Positions 32,479 through 38,942 of a DNA stretch of 38,942 nucleotides are shown in pieces. The stretch is from positions 1 to 38,942 of the forward strand of contig NZ_JMQN01000016.1 of the NCBI RefSeq assembly GCF_000705555.1, given 5' to 3'. The DNA comes from Marinobacterium lacunae (GTDB lineage: Bacteria > Pseudomonadota > Gammaproteobacteria > Pseudomonadales > Balneatricaceae). The number at the start of each line of letters is the position of its first letter. Position 1 is the first letter of the stretch. Under the pieces are notes generated by a model. That model saw only the letters and a list, made by a program, of their open reading frames with translations, searched no databases and had not been told where the DNA came from. The position numbers and the translations under genes are program-made.

Positions 32479-33039
32479 CTAGCGAACATTGATTTCAACA
32501 CGACGGTTGCGCAGTTCTTTAACACCGTCTCCGGTATCGATTAGCGGCTCCGACTCACCTTTATAGTAAGTGCGGATCGTGTCAGCATCGACCCCTATCT
32601 CGATCAGGTCTTCCCGAACGGCTTCGGCGCGGCGCTTGGAAAGTGCATCGTTAAGCGCAGCAGATCCGGACGTGTCGGTGTGGCCCGTAACGAGAACCTC
32701 AGGCGCTTCGCGCTTGAGGACTTCCTGGTAAATCTCTTCGGCGTCGCGTCGGGACTGTTCGGTCAACTCGTCAGAGTCGAACTTGAAGTATACCAACTTA
32801 TAGATCGGAGCCGCGGGCATCGCCTTATCCACCTTGTCGAAATCGTCAGCGGCGGCGACAGGGGCTGGGCAGAAGGGGGGCGGTTCCTTGGACAGCAAAA
32901 GCTCTCCATCCGTATTGGCTGCAACATCCGATACCGGTTTGTCAGGGCCGAAAGTGTTGACGGCGCCGCTGTATACGGTGCAACCGGACAGACCAAGCAG
33001 CAGCAAGGCCGATCCAAGGGTAGCAGCGGTTCTTATCAT
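32479..33039 (-). CDS. OmpA-family peptidoglycan-binding lipoprotein
   Basis: A 186-residue protein. The signal peptide ends in the lipobox LSGC, with the lipidated cysteine at residue 20. A short proline-rich spacer leads to an OmpA-like domain (about 80-186: VYFKFDSDELTEQS, VTGHTDTSGSAALNDALSKRRAEAV and ELRNRRVEI) that binds peptidoglycan. It probably anchors the outer membrane complex to the cell wall. Its start overlaps the stop of the FecR-domain gene as ATGA, and tolC follows after 16 bp. OmpA-like proteins next to TolC proteins are usual in loci for large type I-secreted adhesins. Confidence 0.92.
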   Translation of the reverse strand: MIRTAATLGSALLLLGLSGCTVYSGAVNTFGPDKPVSDVAANTDGELLLSKEPPPFCPAPVAAADDFDKVDKAMPAAPIYKLVYFKFDSDELTEQSRRDAEEIYQEVLKREAPEVLVTGHTDTSGSAALNDALSKRRAEAVREDLIEIGVDADTIRTYYKGESEPLIDTGDGVKELRNRRVEINVR

Positions 33040-33500
33040 TGGGCGTTACCCTCTTTTGTTGGGTTATCAACTTTGATGGAGAATGCGTTACCGCTGACGG
33101 TTATGGCGCTTGCTGGGGTCGCAACGCTAAGTGCCTCAGGGTTGCCCTGTGCAACCTTACCGGCAATAACTGACACGGTGCCCTCGCTGACTTTCAGGTC
33201 CAGCCCACCTTTGTGGTTGCGGGGGTCGTATGAATAGTCAGCGAGAGAAAGTTTTGAATTGGGTCCTACGGCAATGCGGGTATCGTCATCGAACAGAATG
33301 CCAATGCTGCCCTGATTTCCGGTGGATATACTGTCTTGTTCGTGAATCCGATCACCCAGGGTTGCGGCATGTGTCTCGTTCTTGCGAACGATAGAAACCT
33401 CACCACTAAGTTTTTTGATGGTTGCTATGGGTTCTGCCATAGCGAATGAGGGCGCTAGTATCATTGCCAACAATAGGCAGATTTTCTGCGCAGAGTGCAT
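33036..33500 (-). CDS. Periplasmic FecR-domain protein
   Basis: A 154-residue exported protein. A signal peptide (about 1-22, ending FAMA-EP) is followed by one FecR domain: IATIKKLSGEVSIVRKNETHAATLGDRIHEQDSISTG, then SIGILFDDDTRIAVGPNSKLSL and GLDLKVSEGTVSVIAGKVA. The start at 33500 is chosen for its strong AAGGAGAA site; the frame stays open upstream but those codons look noncoding. FecR domains without a sigma-factor partner, in operons with OmpA and TolC, are a recurring feature of adhesin secretion loci. Here no anti-sigma role is evident. A 17-bp palindrome lies 53 bp upstream. Confidence 0.88.
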   Translation of the reverse strand: MHSAQKICLLLAMILAPSFAMAEPIATIKKLSGEVSIVRKNETHAATLGDRIHEQDSISTGNQGSIGILFDDDTRIAVGPNSKLSLADYSYDPRNHKGGLDLKVSEGTVSVIAGKVAQGNPEALSVATPASAITVSGNAFSIKVDNPTKEGNAQ

Positions 33501-33552
33501 TGGGTTCTCCTTTACCCGCCGGTCCTCCGTAAAATCCAGCCAGCGACCAAAC

Positions 33553-33569
33553 TTTACAGACTCTGTAAA
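33553..33569 (-). promoter_or_regulatory. 17-bp perfect palindrome upstream of the FecR/OmpA/TolC operon
   Basis: TTTACAGA-C-TCTGTAAA is an exact dyad 53-69 bp before the start of the FecR-domain gene, in the 217-bp gap after the AraC-type gene. Position and symmetry fit an operator for a dimeric repressor or activator. I do not recognise the binding protein. Confidence 0.6.
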
Positions 33570-33717
33570 TTTAGAATGTTGCTCATAATAGCGTAGTGGA
33601 TAGCGGCGGCAAGCCCCATAAAAATAGTTGTCGCCATTTTTTTGGCAGAATAGCCATATTCCGCAGATAGTGACGCTTATTCGATACGAATGCCGTCTGA
33701 TGACGGGCGCGGGCACA

Positions 33718-34719
33718 CTACTTTTTATATCGGATCGGGGTTACGCCAGTCCACTCCTTAAATGCGCGTGAAAAGGATGGGGCATCGGAATAGCCCAGTT
33801 CGTGTGCAATGCGCGAAATAGGAATGATTTTGCGAGAGAGCAGATGTATCGCGGTGTCGCGCCGGGCGATGCTCTTGATCTCCTGAAAAGAGGTTTTCTC
33901 CTCTGTCAGTTTTCGTCTCAGGGTGCGTGTTGTCATCGCCATGGACGCCGCGATCTCTTCAAACTGCAAATTTTCAAACCGATTCTCAGGCGTCAGTGCA
34001 TCCAGCACACGCCGTGTAAATGTGGGGTAGTAGTTCTGTCGCTTGAACCAGTCCAGAGGGGCGCGCCGAAGATGGGCCTTGAGCGTATCGGGTGTTTGTA
34101 CCACCGGCGCAGACAGTAGCTCCGAGGGGAATAAGATACGGGTGCAGTCAGCCTCGTATTGGATCGGGCAGGGGAACAGCAGTCGGTATTCATCGGCGTG
34201 GGCAGGTTTTGCGAAGTCCAGATGCGCGCTGATGAGGGGGATCCGATTACCAATCAACCAAGCGGGAAAGCGGTGCCAGAGAATGAGCAAAAAATCGGTC
34301 AGCATATGGTGTTTGTCATAGGCCGGGGCGGTGAGTTTCATCTCCAGCGTAGCGATTTTGTCATCGTAACTGAAATTGAGTGTAAAGGCGGTTGTCGTGA
34401 GGTTATAGAAGCGGCATAGGTGCCGGTAAACCCCACGCAGGTTTTTGCAATGCACCGCCTGTTTGGCCATCAAGTTAAAAACACCATGGCGGGATGTGGT
34501 TGCCGCCATTCCCAGAAATTCATCGTCTTCGATCAGCCAGGCGCTTTGCATCAACTTCGCAAGCTGCTCGGGCGTGAGGCGCATGTCGTCCGATTTGATC
34601 ATGTTTTCGTTAATCGCCGCAGACTGGAGTATTTCGCTGGGTGAGAACCCTTTGTCCTGCGCTGCAGCGGCCACGGCTCGGGCATAGTGCACGGATACGG
34701 TCTGGTTTTCAAAACTCAT
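33718..34719 (-). CDS. AraC-family transcriptional regulator (OruR-like, with arabinose-binding-type N-terminal domain)
   Basis: A 333-residue regulator. The N-terminal domain (about 20-205) is of the type found in OruR/ArgR-like AraC proteins, with DDEFLGMAATTSRHGVFNLMAKQAVHCKNLRGVYRH. The C-terminal double HTH (about 235-333) includes EIAASMAMTTRTLRRKLTEEKTSFQEI and ISRIAHELGYSDAPSFSRAFKEWTGVTP. It is transcribed away from the beta-oxidation operon with a 175-bp shared upstream region, so it probably controls that operon in response to a fatty acid or acyl-CoA. This is inferred from position and from similar pairs in Pseudomonas-like genomes. It could also affect the downstream FecR-OmpA-TolC genes on its own strand. 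Confidence 0.85.
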   Translation of the reverse strand: MSFENQTVSVHYARAVAAAAQDKGFSPSEILQSAAINENMIKSDDMRLTPEQLAKLMQSAWLIEDDEFLGMAATTSRHGVFNLMAKQAVHCKNLRGVYRHLCRFYNLTTTAFTLNFSYDDKIATLEMKLTAPAYDKHHMLTDFLLILWHRFPAWLIGNRIPLISAHLDFAKPAHADEYRLLFPCPIQYEADCTRILFPSELLSAPVVQTPDTLKAHLRRAPLDWFKRQNYYPTFTRRVLDALTPENRFENLQFEEIAASMAMTTRTLRRKLTEEKTSFQEIKSIARRDTAIHLLSRKIIPISRIAHELGYSDAPSFSRAFKEWTGVTPIRYKK

Positions 34720-34894
34720 TTGATTGCGGCTCTCGGTACGTCGATTTTGCTAAATTCTATCCTTAATGTCCGAAAATGCTAATTTTTTGGTATGGGGCCG
34801 TCATTGGCTCACATCGCAACTACTGGAACACTTGCTCGTACGCTCAGGCAGGGTCTCATTCAGAGAGTCTGTCTATTTTTTGAGGGAGGTTTTC

Positions 34895-37015
34895 ATGTAC
34901 AGCGGCGATTATTTGAGGCTGGGCCACATTGAGGGCAAGTCGGGCCTGATATCACTGGATATCTGCAAGAAAGAGAGCAGCGTCAATTCGGTTGATACTG
35001 CGTTTTTGCAAGAGCTCGAAGCGGTGTGTGACCTGCTTGAATCTGATCAGGCCGTGCGTGGGCTTCTTATTACGAGTGCCAAATCCGCCTTCGTCGTTGG
35101 AGCGGATATCTTCCAGTTTCCTCCGCTTTTTAATGGGCCGCTCGAGGCGTTCGAGAGTTGGGTCGTGCGTGCGCACGGTATATTCAATCGACTCGAGAAC
35201 CTGCCTTACCCGAGTGTGTGTGCCATAAATGGCTTGGCGCTGGGGGGCGGGCTTGAACTTGCGTTGCTGGCCGATGCACGTGTGGTTGCAGAGGGTGCCA
35301 AACTCGGTTTGCCTGAAGTGACACTGGGGCTATGCCCGGGTTGGGGGGGCACGGTACGTGCCAGTCGTCTTGCCGGCGTGCAACCGGCACTGGAGTTGAT
35401 GCTCTCGGGCAAGCCGGTTAGCGGCGAAAAAGCGCTTGAGTTGGGGCTGGCGGATCGTTGTGTTGCCGACAGTGAGTTGTGGGTGGCAGGGTTGGAACTG
35501 CTGGATAACCTTGTTACGGGCGCGCTGGATTTCAGAGCACTGCGTGCACGCAAGCATGACATTAGAGCAGAGGCGTGTAATCAGGAGGCTCTGGAACAAG
35601 CGCTTGCGGCGTACCTGAAACCGAACTACCCGGCAGCACAAAAGATACTCTCGCTTGTCTTGGCACACGCCTCGCTGCCATTCGAGAGTGCACTTGAGGC
35701 CGAGCGGCGCAGTTTCGTGACATTAGGGCGCACGGATTGCGCAAAAAGCCTGGTGGGCCTGTTTATTAATGACCAGAGCGTCAAGGGTGCTGCGAAGCGC
35801 GCTGCAAAAGCGGCCAACCCGGTGCAAATGGCAGCCGTGCTCGGTGCTGGCATCATGGGCGGTGGCATCGCGTATCAAGCCGCGGTGACCGGGACGCCGG
35901 TGTTGCTCAAGGATATTCGACAGGAAGCGCTGGATTTGGGAGTGGATACCGCCTCCAAGGCACTGGATAAGCTGATCGCGAAAGGCCATATGGATGATGC
36001 AGGCAAGCGCGACTGTCTTGGGCTGATCGAGCCGATGCTCGAGTTCAAGGGCTTCGATACTGTCGGCCTGGTTGTGGAGGCTGTTGTCGAGAATGAGAAG
36101 ATCAAACACGCTGTTTTGACCGAAACAGAGTCCCATCTGAAGCCAGAGGCTATTCTGACATCGAATACCTCGACAATTTCGATTACGTCACTGGCTGAGG
36201 GATTGCAGCGACCGGAAAACTTTTGCGGGATGCATTTTTTCAACCCTGTACCGATGATGCCGCTGGTTGAGGTTATCCGAGGCGCGAAAAGCAGCGATGT
36301 CGCGATTGCGACGGCTGTCGATTGCGCGCTGAAAATGGGCAAAACCCCGATTGTCGTCAACGATTGCCCGGGCTTTTTGGTCAACAGGGTGCTGTTCCCT
36401 TACTTCAACGCCTTTAACCGCCTGCTGCACGATGGCGTGGACTTTCAGCGCATAGACCGAGTGATGGAAGGGTTCGGCTGGCCTATGGGGCCTGCATACC
36501 TGGCTGATGTCATCGGACTCGATACCATGGTACATGCCGATCAGGTGCTGCAAGCAGGTTATCCGCAGCGAATGGGGCATGACGACAGGCCGATTATCGA
36601 AGAGCTGCTGGATAAGGGCGCATTGGGGCAGAAAAACGGACGAGGTTTCTATGATTATGCCAACGGCCCGCGCAACAAGAGCGCAAGTCCGGATGCGTTG
36701 TCACTTTCTGAACGGGCGGCTCGTCAGGTGGAAATTAGTGATCAACAGATTATCGATCGCATGATGATACCGCTTTGCCTGGAGTCTTATCTGTGTCTGG
36801 ACGAGGGCGTTGTGGGCAGTGCCGCTGAGGTGGATATGGGGCTCATCATGGGCATCGGTTTCCCGAAATTCCGCGGCGGTGCGCTGCGCTATATCGATCA
36901 CCTGGGTTTGAATGAGTTTGCCGCTAAAGTCGATGCACTTGCCGATTTGGGGCCGCTCTACCGGTTGCCTGAGAGTTTCCGTACGCGTGCACAGAGCGGT
37001 CGGAACTTCTTCTAA
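34895..37015 (+). CDS. fadB: FadB-like multifunctional enzyme: enoyl-CoA hydratase / 3-hydroxyacyl-CoA dehydrogenase
   Basis: A 706-residue two-part enzyme of fatty acid beta-oxidation. The N-terminal crotonase domain has the oxyanion-hole region SAFVVGADIFQF and the two catalytic glutamates Glu121 (LGGGLE) and Glu141 (GLPEVTLG). The dehydrogenase part has the NAD motif GAGIMG starting at Gly317, catalytic His447 (GMHFFNPVPMMPLVEV) and the duplicated C-terminal helical domain. The ATG at 34895, with GGGAGG seven bases before it, matches the family start (MYSGDYLRLGHIEG); the frame is open further upstream from 34766 but without family sequence. No thiolase (fadA) follows, unlike the usual fadBA pair; an acyl-CoA dehydrogenase gene comes 24 bp later. 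Confidence 0.92.
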   Translation: MYSGDYLRLGHIEGKSGLISLDICKKESSVNSVDTAFLQELEAVCDLLESDQAVRGLLITSAKSAFVVGADIFQFPPLFNGPLEAFESWVVRAHGIFNRLENLPYPSVCAINGLALGGGLELALLADARVVAEGAKLGLPEVTLGLCPGWGGTVRASRLAGVQPALELMLSGKPVSGEKALELGLADRCVADSELWVAGLELLDNLVTGALDFRALRARKHDIRAEACNQEALEQALAAYLKPNYPAAQKILSLVLAHASLPFESALEAERRSFVTLGRTDCAKSLVGLFINDQSVKGAAKRAAKAANPVQMAAVLGAGIMGGGIAYQAAVTGTPVLLKDIRQEALDLGVDTASKALDKLIAKGHMDDAGKRDCLGLIEPMLEFKGFDTVGLVVEAVVENEKIKHAVLTETESHLKPEAILTSNTSTISITSLAEGLQRPENFCGMHFFNPVPMMPLVEVIRGAKSSDVAIATAVDCALKMGKTPIVVNDCPGFLVNRVLFPYFNAFNRLLHDGVDFQRIDRVMEGFGWPMGPAYLADVIGLDTMVHADQVLQAGYPQRMGHDDRPIIEELLDKGALGQKNGRGFYDYANGPRNKSASPDALSLSERAARQVEISDQQIIDRMMIPLCLESYLCLDEGVVGSAAEVDMGLIMGIGFPKFRGGALRYIDHLGLNEFAAKVDALADLGPLYRLPESFRTRAQSGRNFF

Positions 37016-37039
37016 CAGAATTTTTTATTTGAGGAATCG

Positions 37040-38821
37040 ATGATGTCCGAATATTTCCACCCCTATCGTGATGTCACCTTTGCACTGCGCGAACTGGTTG
37101 GTTTTGACGCGCTTTGCGAATCTGCAGGTCTCAGTGAAGTGAATGGTGAATTGGCTGAGGCAATTCTGGAGGAAGCAGGTAAGTTCGGCAGCGAAGTCTG
37201 GGCTCCGCTTAATAAGGTTGGAGATCAAAACGGTGCCAAGATGACGGACGTTGGGGTTCAGGAGTCTCCTGGCTTTGCCGAGGTGTATCGTTCATTTGTT
37301 GAAAGCGGTTGGCCGACGTTGACGTTCCCGGAAGCCTTTGGCGGTCAGGCATTGCCAAATGTGCTGGGCACGGCTGTAAATGAGATCTGGCAGTCCGCCA
37401 ATCTGGCGTTCGGGCTCTGTCCTTTGCTGACGCAAGGGGCCGGGGCTGCGCTTGAGCATCATGCGGATGAGGCGCTGAAAGAGATCTGGTTGCCCAAGCT
37501 TGTATCCGGCGAGTGGACCGGCACTATGAACCTGACAGAACCGGATGCGGGTTCTGATCTGGCGGCGGTGAAAACCAGAGCGGTGCCTGAGGGCGATCAT
37601 TACCTGATCACCGGTCAAAAGATATTCATCACCTGGGGCGATCATCAGATGACGGACAATATCGTTCATCTGGTATTGGCGCGGCTGCCTGATGCACCGG
37701 CCGGTGTGAAGGGTATTTCACTGTTTGTCGTGCCCAAGTTCCTGCTAGATGAAAATGGCGAGCCGGGGCAGGCGAACGACGTCAAGTGTGTCTCGATTGA
37801 GCACAAGCTCGGCATTCATGGCAGCCCGACCTGCACCATGAGCTTCGGTGATAACGGTGGTGCCGTGGGGTATATGGTCGGTGAGCCGAACCAAGGCCTG
37901 GCGTATATGTTCACCATGATGAACCATGCCCGTCAGGCGGTAGGGCTGCAGGGGTTGGCGATCTCCGAGCGCTCCTATCAGCAAGCGGTTGAGTACGCGC
38001 GCGAGCGTGTTCAGGGAACGCGCAAGGATGGCAGCAAAATACCGATCATCGAGTTCCCGGATGTGCGGCGCATGCTGATGCAGATGCGTGCATCCATTGA
38101 GGCGATGCGCGGTCTTGCATTGCTGGCAGCCGCTGAGGTGGATCGGGAGCAGTATGCTGATGATGGTGAGCAGGCCAAGGTTCACGGTGAACGGGTCGAG
38201 CTGTTTACGCCCATCGTGAAAGGCTGGTTGACCGAGTTGTCCCAAGAGGTCACGTATCTGGGGGTGCAGATTCACGGCGGCATGGGATTCGTCGAAGAGA
38301 CAGGGGCTGCTCAGCACTATCGTGATGCGCGCATTCTGACCATTTATGAAGGCACCACCGGTATACAGGCGCTGGACCTTGTTGGTCGTAAAATCGTGCG
38401 CAATCAGGGTGTGGCGATGAATGCACTCCTTGATGAGATCGACGCGTTCACCCAGCAGCTTGAGGCTGATGCCGAGCTGGCGGCGATGGCTGTACGTTTG
38501 AAATCAGCCCTTGAGGCTGCGCGCGAGGCCACCCGCTGGTTGCTGGAAGAGGGTTCTCAGAGCAGCTCGGCACCGGGTGCTATCAGCGTTCCGTTCATGA
38601 TGCTCATGGGCTATCTGTGTGGCGGCTGGGTCAGCTGTCGTATGGCGCACAGTGCTGCTCGACAGCTTGCGTCAGGTCAGGGCGATTCAGCTTTCTTGAA
38701 TGCAAAGGTGACAACCACCCGCTTCTACTGCGAACATCTGCTACCTCGTACTCAGGGGCTGCTGGATACAATTCTTTCCGGTAGCGAGAGCGTTATGGGC
38801 CTGCCTGAATCTCAATTCTGA
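37040..38821 (+). CDS. Acyl-CoA dehydrogenase, long form with C-terminal extension
   Basis: A 593-residue FAD enzyme that introduces the first double bond in acyl-CoA chains and passes electrons to ETF. It has the ACAD motifs MNLTEPDAGSDLAAVKTRA (FAD/substrate region), GQKIFITWGDH, QIHGGMGFVEETGAAQHYRDARILTIYEGTTGIQ with the putative catalytic Glu437, and an extra C-terminal domain of about 120 residues. The layout matches the long ACADs annotated as FadE-like or DmdC (3-methylmercaptopropionyl-CoA dehydrogenase) relatives, so chain specificity is open. Translation may start at 37040 or at the adjacent ATG 37043; GAGGAA precedes both. It lies between fadB and etfB, its electron acceptor. Confidence 0.92.
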   Translation: MMSEYFHPYRDVTFALRELVGFDALCESAGLSEVNGELAEAILEEAGKFGSEVWAPLNKVGDQNGAKMTDVGVQESPGFAEVYRSFVESGWPTLTFPEAFGGQALPNVLGTAVNEIWQSANLAFGLCPLLTQGAGAALEHHADEALKEIWLPKLVSGEWTGTMNLTEPDAGSDLAAVKTRAVPEGDHYLITGQKIFITWGDHQMTDNIVHLVLARLPDAPAGVKGISLFVVPKFLLDENGEPGQANDVKCVSIEHKLGIHGSPTCTMSFGDNGGAVGYMVGEPNQGLAYMFTMMNHARQAVGLQGLAISERSYQQAVEYARERVQGTRKDGSKIPIIEFPDVRRMLMQMRASIEAMRGLALLAAAEVDREQYADDGEQAKVHGERVELFTPIVKGWLTELSQEVTYLGVQIHGGMGFVEETGAAQHYRDARILTIYEGTTGIQALDLVGRKIVRNQGVAMNALLDEIDAFTQQLEADAELAAMAVRLKSALEAAREATRWLLEEGSQSSSAPGAISVPFMMLMGYLCGGWVSCRMAHSAARQLASGQGDSAFLNAKVTTTRFYCEHLLPRTQGLLDTILSGSESVMGLPESQF

Positions 38822-38860
38822 TCCAGGCACCAGAGTGAAAAGCGATAACAGGATAAAACA

Positions 38861-38942
38861 ATGAAAGTACTTGTCAGCGTCAAACGCGTCATCGACTACA
38901 ACGTCAAGGTACGGGTCAAGGCCGATAACTCCGATGTGGACC
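38861..38942 (+). CDS. etfB: Electron transfer flavoprotein beta subunit (3' truncated by window edge)
   Basis: The first 27 codons are present, MKVLVSVKRVIDYNVKVRVK and on, which is the conserved N-terminus of ETF beta (the NMDP-type adenine site is beyond the window). It follows the acyl-CoA dehydrogenase by 39 bp with an AGGATAAAAC ribosome site. ETF accepts electrons from that enzyme and passes them to ETF-quinone oxidoreductase. etfA presumably follows. Confidence 0.92.
   Translation, partial: MKVLVSVKRVIDYNVKVRVKADNSDVD

Noticed and set aside
34766-34894. Extension of the fadB-like protein by 43 residues
   Set aside because: The extension has no family similarity, while a strong ribosome site stands before the ATG at 34895.

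Overview
The window is about 38.9 kb of moderately GC-rich bacterial chromosome. It looks like a gammaproteobacterium, probably a marine or aquatic heterotroph of the Oceanospirillales type. That placement rests on gene content only: TRAP and tripartite tricarboxylate transporters, the oxidative uronate route, a YeeN-like YebC protein, and a fadB/acyl-CoA dehydrogenase/ETF cluster. No rRNA, tRNA, CRISPR array or recognisable transposase was found.

Region A (1-8069, + strand) is the lower half of an oxidative hexuronate/aldarate pathway. It holds the end of tctB, a tctA broken by a -1 frameshift, 5-dehydro-4-deoxyglucarate dehydratase (kdgD), glucarate dehydratase (gudD), a GntR/FCD regulator, a 2-oxoglutarate-semialdehyde dehydrogenase and a second GntR/FCD regulator.

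Region B (8471-20550, mostly - strand) is an unrelated accessory block lying between the two halves of the uronate pathway. It encodes a Rieske oxygenase with a separate VanB-type reductase, an amidase-signature enzyme, a shortened MDR-like oxidoreductase, a LysR regulator, a Liv-type ABC importer whose two ATPases are fused into one protein, a DUF1116 (AllG/YlbE-like) protein translationally coupled to the importer, and a 205-residue protein I do not recognise. It reads as an uptake-plus-oxidation system for an unknown, perhaps nitrogen-containing, aromatic or amide substrate. It is the most interesting part of the window. Gene-free stretches of 400-450 bp lie on both sides.

Region C (20999-29452) is the upper half of the uronate pathway. 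A divergent promoter region separates galactarolactone isomerase and galactarolactone cycloisomerase (-) from a TRAP transporter (dctPQM), uronate dehydrogenase, a 2-hydroxyacid dehydrogenase and an AEC-family permease (+). Together A and C make a logical route: uronate uptake, Udh to aldarolactone, GLI/GCI or GudD to 5-dehydro-4-deoxyglucarate, KdgD to 2-oxoglutarate semialdehyde, then oxidation to 2-oxoglutarate. A shared 9-mer, GTATGATGT, occurs in front of kdgD, the gci operon, the hydroxyacid dehydrogenase and the AEC permease. It combines a -10-like TATGAT with what may be a regulator site and suggests one regulon.

Region D (29453-38942) is more ordinary chromosome: a YeeN/YebC protein, a glutathione S-transferase, and an outer-membrane operon (FecR-domain protein, OmpA-like lipoprotein, TolC family) convergent with it. 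An AraC-type regulator follows, divergent from a beta-oxidation operon (fadB-like multifunctional enzyme, acyl-CoA dehydrogenase, start of etfB).
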